Assembly: GCA_035506315.1 (NCBI GenBank)
Contig: DATJPQ010000216.1
Coordinates: 1 to 13,447 of the forward strand
Origin: MWDT01 sp035506315
GTDB taxonomy: Bacteria; Verrucomicrobiota; Verrucomicrobiia; Opitutales; Opitutaceae
Direction of reading: 5' to 3'
DNA: 13,447 bases
The notes under the pieces are model-generated. The model had not been told where the DNA came from. It was given only the letters and a program-made list of their open reading frames with translations, and did no database searches. A program made the translations under genes and the position numbers. Of the stretch, positions 5,662-13,447 are shown piece after piece; position 1 is the stretch's first letter; every line of letters begins with the position of its first letter.

Positions 5662-7065
5662 ATGGCGAAGTCTTCCCAGGCCACTTGGGGCGGGCGTTTC
5701 TCGGCCGGTCCCGCTGCATTGATGCTGCGTTTCAGCGAATCGGTGTCGTTCGACCGCCGGCTGGCGGCATTCGATATCCGGGGCAGCAAAGCCCACGCCG
5801 CCATGCTGGCCCACGTCGGTCTCCTCACTCCGGCGGAGGGCGAAGCCATCCAGGCGGGACTCGATGCAATCCTGCATGAGATCATGGCCGGCCGCTTCAA
5901 ATGGGAGCGCAAGCTCGAAGACGTGCACATGAACATCGAACAGGTGCTGACCAAGCGGGTGCCGGCTGCCGCCAAACTGCACACCGCGCGCAGCCGGAAC
6001 GACCAGGTGGCGACCGACATGCGGCTGTTCTTCAAGTACGCCTGTGCGGCCATCGGGGAAAAACTGTTCAGCGCGCAACGGACGCTCCTCGCTGCGGCAA
6101 CGGCCAATCGCCAGGTGCTCATCCCCGGCTATACGCACCTGCAACGGGCCCAGCCGGTGTTTCTCGCCCATCATTTCTTCGCGTGGCTCGAAATGCTCGA
6201 GCGCGATCGCCAGCGGTTCGCCGTGGTGGCGGACCATGCCAACTGGTGTCCGCTGGGAGCCGGGGCCATCGCCGGCACCACGCTGCGCATCGACCGCGAG
6301 TTCACCGCCCGGACGCTCGGGTTTGTCGATGCCCGCGGCCAGCCGCGGGTCACCCAGAATTCCATGGACGCCGTGGCCGACCGCGATGTGTTCATCGAGT
6401 TTGCCGCTGCCTGCGCGCTGGCCGGCGTGCACTTCTCGCGCATCGCCGAGGACCTGATCGTCTGGTCGAGCGCGGAGTTCGGATTCGTCGAGCTGCCCGA
6501 CGCCTTCTGCACGGGATCGTCGCTGATGCCGCAGAAGAAGAATCCGGATTCGGCCGAGCTGCTCCGGGGAAAATCGGCGCGCCTGCAGGGCAACCTGCAT
6601 ACCCTGCTCACGCTCGTGAAGGGTCTGCCGCTCACCTACAATCGCGATCTACAGGAGGACAAACCGCCGGTCTTCGACAGCTTCGACCAGACGTCGATCT
6701 GTGCCGATGTGCTGGCCGGCGCACTGGCCGGGCTGGCGGTAAACCGCGAACGCTGCACCGCCGCCGTGAGCGACCCGGCTTTGCTGGCGACCGATCTCGC
6801 CGATTACCTCGTGACGAAGGGCGTGCCTTTCCGCGGCGCCCATCACGCCGTGGGTGCGGTGGTGAAACTTGCCACGAAAAACAGCGTGCGCCTCGATCAG
6901 CTGCCGCTGGAGGAGGTGCAGAAGATTAATCCGGCGTTCGGTGCCGATTGGACCGGCGTGTTCAACTTGGAGCGGGCCATGGCCAAACGCGCCGGCACGG
7001 GCATGCCCGGTCCGGTGCAGATGAAGCGGCAGTTCGCGCGTTGGACGAAAGTGCTGAAAGGGTAG
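5662..7065 (+). CDS. argH: Argininosuccinate lyase
   Basis: This 467-residue cytosolic enzyme of the fumarase/aspartase superfamily splits argininosuccinate into arginine and fumarate, the last step of arginine synthesis. Family landmarks are WGGRFS at the N-terminus, DIRGSKAHAAML (38-49), TARSRNDQVATDMRLF (108-123), YTHLQRAQP (157-165, general-acid/base region H159), and the signature GSSLMPQKKNPD (285-296) with the mobile-loop serine and substrate-binding K292/N294. Length matches the usual 455-470. I chose ATG 5662 because homologues begin near MAKSSQATWGGRF; an upstream in-frame ATG at 5623 would add 13 residues unlike the family. TARSRNDQ has Ala where Gly is common (TGRSRNDQ), a mild change. 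No other arg gene is nearby and no clear ribosome binding site is seen. Confidence 0.96.
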   Translation: MAKSSQATWGGRFSAGPAALMLRFSESVSFDRRLAAFDIRGSKAHAAMLAHVGLLTPAEGEAIQAGLDAILHEIMAGRFKWERKLEDVHMNIEQVLTKRVPAAAKLHTARSRNDQVATDMRLFFKYACAAIGEKLFSAQRTLLAAATANRQVLIPGYTHLQRAQPVFLAHHFFAWLEMLERDRQRFAVVADHANWCPLGAGAIAGTTLRIDREFTARTLGFVDARGQPRVTQNSMDAVADRDVFIEFAAACALAGVHFSRIAEDLIVWSSAEFGFVELPDAFCTGSSLMPQKKNPDSAELLRGKSARLQGNLHTLLTLVKGLPLTYNRDLQEDKPPVFDSFDQTSICADVLAGALAGLAVNRERCTAAVSDPALLATDLADYLVTKGVPFRGAHHAVGAVVKLATKNSVRLDQLPLEEVQKINPAFGADWTGVFNLERAMAKRAGTGMPGPVQMKRQFARWTKVLKG

Positions 7066-7100
7066 GCAACTGGGGCGGAGGATGCCGCGTAATCCGGATG

Positions 7101-7160
7101 GTGGCCGCGGGCGCCCGCGAGCGGAGGCCGGGGAATCCACTCGCGGGCGCTCGCGGCCAC
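7101..7160. repeat. Long GC-rich inverted repeat between argH and mutL
   Basis: The left arm at 7101-7121 (GTGGCCGCGG then GCGCCCGCGAG) and right arm at 7140-7160 are inverted copies matching at 20 of 21 positions, with an 18-nt loop (7122-7139). The RNA would form a very stable hairpin. It lies 35 bp after the argH stop and 66 bp before mutL, both on the plus strand. There is no U-run, so this looks more like a dispersed REP-type or MITE-like element than a simple terminator, although it could attenuate read-through or protect the argH mRNA end. Confidence 0.75.
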
Positions 7161-7226
7161 GAGACCCATGGGATCGGTGCCAAATAAAATTGCCCCGGCC
7201 GGCGACGCGCGGCTGAGTTTCAACGC

Positions 7227-9032
7227 ATGCCGAAAATCCGCATCCTGCCCGACCGGGTCGCCAACCAGATCGCCGCCGGCGAAGTGATCGAGCGGCCGGC
7301 CGCAGTGGTGAAGGAGCTGGTGGAAAATGCCCTCGACGCCGGGGCCACGCGCATCGAGGTGGAGTTTCGCCACGGCGGGCGGTCGCTCCTGCGCGTGGAA
7401 GACAATGGCAGTGGCCTGTCGCGCGACGAAGCGCTGCTGGCCCTCGAGCGCCATGCCACGAGCAAGATCGCCGAGGCCGACGACCTGAACCGGCTCGCGA
7501 CCTACGGCTTTCGCGGTGAGGCACTGCCGTCGATCGCCAGCGTGTCGCGCTTTACGCTGCAAACCCGTGAGACCGGCGCCGACGCCGGCACGGAGGTGCT
7601 CGTCAATGGCGGCAAGCTTTTGCACGTGCGCGACTGCGGCCGGCCGGTGGGCACGCGGATCGAGGTGGCCCAGCTTTTTCATCCCGTGCCGGCGCGGCGT
7701 AAATTTCTCAAGAGCGACCAGACCGAGGCCGCGCACATCGTGCAGTGTGTCCGGCTCTATGCCCTGGCTTGTCCCCAGGTGGCCTTCGCCTTGCTGGAGG
7801 ATGGTCGCGTGATTTTCCGCTCGCCGGAATGCACCACGCTGGCCGACCGCGTGGCGGAGATCTTCGGACGGCAGCTCGCAGCCGAACTCGTGCCGCTGGC
7901 GGCGGGGGAGGCGGGGATGAAACTAAGCGGTTTGATCGGCCGGCCGGGGGCGGGGCGCACGACCCGGCACGAAATGATCACATTCGTCAATGCGCGCCCG
8001 GTCGACAGCCGCACGCTCAACTACGCCCTGATTGAGAGCTACCACGAGTCATTGCCGAAGGGACGGTATCCCCTGGCGTTCGTCTTTTTCGAAATCGAGC
8101 CGGCGGCGGTTGACGTGAACGTGCATCCCGCCAAGCGCGAGATACGCTTCCGCAGCGAGCCACAGGTACGGAGCTTCGTGATCCGCGCCGTGCTGCAACG
8201 CCTGCGAGAACTCGGAGAGAAAGCGGAAAGCGGAGAGCGGAAAGCGGAAAGCTCCGGAGGAGTGCCGACCGCGATCTTGCCCTTCGGCGGTCATCCGCCG
8301 CCGCCAAGCTTTGGCGGGACAAGTAGGCCGCCGTTACCGGGTGTGGCATTTGCGCCATCGCCTGCCCTCAGCCATCCGCCATCGGTTGTCGCGCCCGTCG
8401 CTCCGACCTCTCCGCCTTCCGCTCTCCGCTCTCCGCTTTTGTGCGAGCGCTCTCCGCTTTCGTCCTGGCGTTTTCTCGCCCTGGCCCACGGCGCCTACGC
8501 CTTGTTCGAAACGCCGGCGGGCCTCGTGTTGCTCGATCGCCGGGCGGCCCACGAGCGCATTTGGTTCGAGCGGCTCGAGGAACAGTTCCGCGCCGGAGCG
8601 GTGCCGAGCCAGCGGTTGTTGCTGCCGGTGCCGGTCGAGCTCGACCCGATCGCGACCGCGTTGTTGCTCGACCGGTTGGATTTTCTCAACGCGCACGGTT
8701 TCGAGATCTGCGAGTTCGGCCGGCACTTCTTCCGCATCGAGGCCATCCCTGCGTGGATGGAGCCGGCTGACGCCGAGCCCTTCCTGCGCGATGTGCTGGG
8801 CGCGCTGCGCGAGGGGCGCTTGTCGGAGCGGGATGTGAATCTCGCCCGCGAGGAATTGGCCCGCCTTGCTGCCGCCAAGGGCATCCGCCTGCCCGCCGCG
8901 GTCGGCGAGACCGAGCTCCGCGCCCTTGTCACCCAACTTTTTTCCACGCGCACGCCGCTGACAAGTCCCGCCGGGCGGCCCACCTACATCGAACTCAACC
9001 ACGGCGAACTCGCCCGGCGGTTCCAAAAATAA
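7227..9032 (+). CDS. mutL: DNA mismatch repair protein MutL
   Basis: This 601-residue protein couples MutS mismatch recognition to strand incision and excision. Its N-terminal GHKL ATPase domain (about 1-330) carries ELVENALDAGA (30-40, catalytic E33 and N34), DNGSG (59-63), GFRGEAL (94-100) and the transducer motif VDVNVHPAKREIRF. The linker (about 330-413) is repeat-encoded and low in complexity (see 8213-8456). The C-terminal dimerisation domain (about 414-601) has a beta-clamp-binding-like QRLLLP (462-467). The endonuclease motifs are degenerate: DRRAAHERIWFE (437-448) instead of DQHA(x)2E(x)4E, SPAGRPT (580-586) instead of CPHGRPT, and no Cys in LAAAKGI (547-553). The start MPKIRILPDRVANQIAAGEV is family-typical. 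The gene is preceded by a strong hairpin (7101-7160) and followed by glgP after 58 bp. Confidence 0.96.
   Translation: MPKIRILPDRVANQIAAGEVIERPAAVVKELVENALDAGATRIEVEFRHGGRSLLRVEDNGSGLSRDEALLALERHATSKIAEADDLNRLATYGFRGEALPSIASVSRFTLQTRETGADAGTEVLVNGGKLLHVRDCGRPVGTRIEVAQLFHPVPARRKFLKSDQTEAAHIVQCVRLYALACPQVAFALLEDGRVIFRSPECTTLADRVAEIFGRQLAAELVPLAAGEAGMKLSGLIGRPGAGRTTRHEMITFVNARPVDSRTLNYALIESYHESLPKGRYPLAFVFFEIEPAAVDVNVHPAKREIRFRSEPQVRSFVIRAVLQRLRELGEKAESGERKAESSGGVPTAILPFGGHPPPPSFGGTSRPPLPGVAFAPSPALSHPPSVVAPVAPTSPPSALRSPLLCERSPLSSWRFLALAHGAYALFETPAGLVLLDRRAAHERIWFERLEEQFRAGAVPSQRLLLPVPVELDPIATALLLDRLDFLNAHGFEICEFGRHFFRIEAIPAWMEPADAEPFLRDVLGALREGRLSERDVNLAREELARLAAAKGIRLPAAVGETELRALVTQLFSTRTPLTSPAGRPTYIELNHGELARRFQK
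8213..8456. repeat. Inverted-repeat-bounded block inside the mutL linker (heptamer arrays plus hairpins)
   Basis: The left arm has the heptamer CGGARAG at 8213-8219 and then four contiguous copies at 8224-8251. The right arm has the reverse complement CYYTCCG in four contiguous copies at 8408-8435 plus one at 8450-8456. The 156 bp between contain two adjacent hairpins: CGGCGG-TCAT-CCGCCG (8285-8300) and CCGCCAA-GCT-TTGGCGG (8301-8317). The reading frame of mutL stays open through all of it, giving KAESGERKAES on one side and PSALRSPLLCERSPLSS on the other. It lies in the flexible linker between ATPase and dimerisation domains. The symmetric layout suggests a MITE-like or REP-like insertion that was tolerated in frame, but expansion of simple repeats is an alternative. 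Confidence 0.75.
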
Positions 9033-9034
9033 CT

Positions 9035-9060
9035 CGTGCCCCCGCCCCCCGGCCGGCACG
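9035..9060 (+). terminator. Weak hairpin after mutL
   Basis: CGTGCC (9035-9040) pairs with GGCACG (9055-9060) around a C-rich loop, immediately after the mutL TAA in the 58-bp gap before glgP. There is no U-run directly after, although pyrimidine-rich sequence follows up to the glgP ATG. It is a possible partial terminator; mutL and glgP could still be co-transcribed. Confidence 0.3.
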
Positions 9061-9090
9061 ATCTACGCTCTCCAGCAATTCCTTTCCTTT

Positions 9091-11619
<2,529 letters not shown>

Positions 11620-11622
11620 AGG

Positions 11623-11668
11623 GCTCCGCGCAGAAACGAAAGCGCTTCCGCTGCGCTGCCCGCGGAGC
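11623..11668. terminator. Hairpin between convergent glgP and methyltransferase genes
   Basis: GCTCCGCG (11623-11630) is a perfect inverted repeat of CGCGGAGC (11661-11668). Inside it, CGCAG (11629-11633) can alternatively pair with CTGCG (11651-11655). It fills most of the 57-bp gap between two convergent stops, the usual place for a bidirectional terminator. T-runs are short (TTT at 11676-11678), so strength is uncertain. Confidence 0.5.
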
Positions 11669-11676
11669 GGCTGCCT

Positions 11677-12564
11677 TTAGGCGGTCCCCTTCCGGGCGAA
11701 GAGCGAACAGTAACGGAACTCGCGATCCGGCAGGGCGGTGTCGAAGTGCTGCAACTGCCAGGAATATTCCGGCGTTCCGGCGGGTGGCGAAACCGCCACG
11801 CAGCGGTCCCCCCAGCCACCGTGAATCTCCCGCTGTCCGGCCAGGACCGGCGCGAAACCGATGCTCTCGATGTCGGCGCGAATCGTATCGGGGTGAAAGG
11901 CGGTCAACCCCAGGAGATGCCGCGCGCTGCCGGCCATGGTCCGGATCGCCTGCGTCTGCTCCGCGGGCGTGACATAGGTGAGGGCGTTCATGGCCAGGAC
12001 CGCATCGTAGAGGTCTCCGCCCAGCGGATTCATGAATGACTGCGGGGGGGCGAACTCCACCAGTTTTCGCACTGCGGCAGAAACCCGTACCAGGCCGTTG
12101 GCGGCCGGCTCGAACCATCGCCTCTCCTTGTCGGTCATGCCGGTCAGGATGCTCCGAGGATATTGGGCGGCACGCGCCATCTCGAGGAATGCCGGGGCAA
12201 TGTCGGTGGCGAATATTGCCGGCGCAGGCCGCCCGGTGCTGGCGGCATCGTTCAGGTACCAGATCGCCAACGAGTAGGGCTCGGCGCCAATCGAGCAGGC
12301 ATGGAAGAACACCCGGGGCCGCTCCGGGCAGCGTTGTCCCAGTTCGGTCGCGAGGGTGCGGAGGAACGGCCGGTTGCGGAAAAATGCCGTCGCCCCCTTG
12401 TTCACTCCGCTGTAGGCCCGGATCATCACCGGCTTGGCAATATCCTGATCACGCGCGCTTGGTTGACCCATCGGGTCCGGTTCCGCGTACACCCGGAAGG
12501 TGGAATTGCCTGCCGCGTTCTTTGCCTGGGGATGTTTCATGCCCGGTTCGCGTTGGCTGGCCAT
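11677..12564 (-). CDS. CheR-like SAM-dependent methyltransferase, N-terminal domain missing
   Basis: This is a soluble protein of 295 residues if started at ATG 12564. Alternatives in frame are ATG 12540 (8 shorter) and TTG 12594 (10 longer); none has a well-spaced ribosome binding site. It matches the CheR catalytic domain: TAFFRNRPFLRTL (about 59-71) like the CheR T-FFR motif, the SAM-binding loop HACSIGAEPYSLAIW (88-102), FATDIAPAFLEMARAAQYP (118-136), and DLYDAVLAMNALTYVTPAEQTQAI (184-207) in place of the usual DxIxCRNxLIYF. CheR proteins methylate receptor glutamates. This one lacks a recognisable CheR N-terminal helical domain and has no chemotaxis neighbours, so its substrate is unknown and it may have left chemotaxis. 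The first 45 or so residues look disordered. Confidence 0.75.
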   Translation of the reverse strand: MASQREPGMKHPQAKNAAGNSTFRVYAEPDPMGQPSARDQDIAKPVMIRAYSGVNKGATAFFRNRPFLRTLATELGQRCPERPRVFFHACSIGAEPYSLAIWYLNDAASTGRPAPAIFATDIAPAFLEMARAAQYPRSILTGMTDKERRWFEPAANGLVRVSAAVRKLVEFAPPQSFMNPLGGDLYDAVLAMNALTYVTPAEQTQAIRTMAGSARHLLGLTAFHPDTIRADIESIGFAPVLAGQREIHGGWGDRCVAVSPPAGTPEYSWQLQHFDTALPDREFRYCSLFARKGTA

Positions 12565-12612
12565 GGCGCCGGCGGCCGCACGCTCCTTGACCAAGGGTAG
12601 TTACACAATGGG

Positions 12613-12677
12613 GTAGACACGGGTGCGAGCAAAGCGCGCCCTTGGGTCTACTCAAGAACAAAGGCCTTCGGTGCCTT
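12613..12677. other. Hairpin cluster in the divergent gap
   Basis: GTAGAC (12613-12618) pairs with GTCTAC (12646-12651), and inside it GGGTGCG (12621-12627) pairs with CGCGCCC (12635-12641) with one G-T wobble. A second small stem, AAGGCC-TTCG-G-(T)-GCCTT (12661-12677), has a TTCG tetraloop. Both lie in the 5' region of two divergent genes, where terminators are not expected; they may be leader structures or repeat remnants. Confidence 0.35.
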
Positions 12678-12701
12678 GGGCGATTTAAAATCCGGTGTTT
12701 T

Positions 12702-12759
12702 GTAGCGCAGGCATCCATGCCTGCTTCATCGCTCGATGCAGGCTGGAAGCCTGCGCTAC
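12702..12759. repeat. Paired REP-like palindrome (BIME-like)
   Basis: The left unit at 12702-12724 starts GTAGCGCAGGC and contains the perfect mini-hairpin GCAGGCAT-CC-ATGCCTGC. The right unit at 12738-12759 is the same unit inverted: GCAGGCT-GGA-AGCCTGC, then GCTAC. The two units face each other across a 13-nt spacer and can also pair with each other. I recall this GTAGCGCAGGC unit as a dispersed repeat in verrucomicrobial genomes (memory, not searched). Such units are often mobilised by RAYT transposases; none is in this window. Confidence 0.75.
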
Positions 12760-12875
12760 TTACGGCGCGGCTAATAGGAGCCCCCTTTAGGATCACGCGG
12801 CCTGCCACCCGGCCGGTGCCTGCGCGAAAAGCGCATTGAGCCCGGCGTGTTCGCCCGTTTGCTGGTGCCGTGCGC

Positions 12876-13447
12876 ATGCGGCCCCTCTCGTTTCCTTTTT
12901 GCTGGCTTGGCAGCCTGCTTGGGGCGGCGCTCGCGTTCGGGGCTGAAGCACCTTCCTGGCCCGGCATCGTCGGCGAGATCCACGGGCGCTTGGAATCGTT
13001 GCCCTCGGCCCCGGCTTTGCAGTGGTCGTTGACCGTTACGCCCGGCGAATCCGGCCTGCCGAAGTTCGCCGTCCGGGCGGAAGGCGAGGGTACGCTACTG
13101 GAAGCCGAAATCGAATTGCTCGCGGCGGCGCCGGAGGTGGTGCACTGGTGGTTGAAAACCGTCGAGCTCGATCTGGCGCGCTGGAGCGAGGCGCTCGCCG
13201 CCCAGTGGCCGGCGCTCGCGGGCGCGACCCTCGGTGGCCGCGTGCGGATGAGCGGCGAGGGCGAGTGGCGCGACGGGAAAGTGTCGGGGCAGGTGCTGGT
13301 GCGCCTCTCCGACGGGCGGGTCGATCTTCCCGCGAAGAAGCTGACGCTCGAAGGTCTCGAATTCGCCCTGCAAATCGACGACCTGGCCGCGCGGCACACC
13401 GCCCCGGCCCAGGTATTCACTCTACGCGGTGGCCACTACGATACCAT
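12876..13447 (+). CDS. Probable YdbH/AsmA-like envelope protein, N-terminal part (3' truncated by window)
   Basis: The frame is open from ATG 12876 to the window end (190 codons); an in-frame GTG at 12870 is an alternative and a stop at 12837 bounds it. The N-terminus MRPLSFPFCWLGSLLGAALAFGAEA is a plausible Sec signal peptide. What follows is amphipathic and beta-rich: LKTVELDLARWSEAL, LAGATLGGRVRMSGEGEWRDGKVSGQVLVRLSDGRVDLPAKKLTLEGLEFALQIDDLAA. This alternation of 'G..sG.v.l.l.dG' strands and LEGL..L resembles the repeats of YdbH/AsmA-like proteins, which form long periplasmic beta-grooves moving phospholipids between inner and outer membrane. That family call is inference from pattern; most of the protein lies outside the window. 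It is divergent from the CheR-like gene across a repeat-rich gap. Confidence 0.6.
   Translation, partial: MRPLSFPFCWLGSLLGAALAFGAEAPSWPGIVGEIHGRLESLPSAPALQWSLTVTPGESGLPKFAVRAEGEGTLLEAEIELLAAAPEVVHWWLKTVELDLARWSEALAAQWPALAGATLGGRVRMSGEGEWRDGKVSGQVLVRLSDGRVDLPAKKLTLEGLEFALQIDDLAARHTAPAQVFTLRGGHYDT

Noticed and set aside
12449..13420. 323-codon minus-strand open frame across the divergent gap
   Set aside because: It reads through the REP-like palindrome and is antisense to the signal-peptide-bearing gene at 12876; the translation is Ser/Arg-rich with no family resemblance.

Overview
The window is a high-GC stretch of a bacterial chromosome, with dense coding on both strands and no phage, IS, rRNA or tRNA genes. 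Gene content and two repeat types (paired GTAGCGCAGGC palindromes; CGGARAG heptamer arrays) suggest Verrucomicrobiota, possibly Opitutaceae. That placement rests on memory of such genomes, not a search, and is moderate at best.

Layout. (1) 2-819: the 3' end of kdpD overlaps kdpE by 4 bp, the tail of a potassium-responsive kdp operon, followed by a hairpin at 841-881. (2) 820-1356: a 537-bp gene-free gap. Its right half is AT-rich and carries four copies of a 21-bp palindrome, centred 46, 68 and 46 bp apart, upstream of a DUF1015 gene (1357-2571). (3) 2735-5029: an orphan membrane histidine kinase (7TM-PAS-HisKA-HATPase), then an OsmC-family protein. (4) 5075-5575 (minus): a small secreted protein of unknown function, convergent with the OsmC gene and divergent from argH. 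(5) 5662-11619 (plus): argH, mutL and glgP, separated by gaps holding inverted repeats. mutL carries an unusual inverted-repeat-bounded block in its interdomain linker, and its C-terminal endonuclease motifs are degenerate. (6) 11677-12564 (minus): a CheR-like methyltransferase without the usual CheR N-terminal domain, convergent with glgP across a hairpin. (7) 12565-12875: a repeat-rich divergent gap with a paired REP-like element. (8) 12876 to the window end: the N-terminal part of a probable YdbH/AsmA-like envelope protein.

The genes do not form one pathway. They are mostly housekeeping functions: K+ sensing, arginine synthesis, mismatch repair, glycogen breakdown and envelope lipid transport. 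The most noteworthy non-coding signals are the palindrome array before the DUF1015 gene, the repeat block inside mutL, and the REP-like elements. I see no clear Shine-Dalgarno sequence at the correct distance before any gene whose start is in the window.
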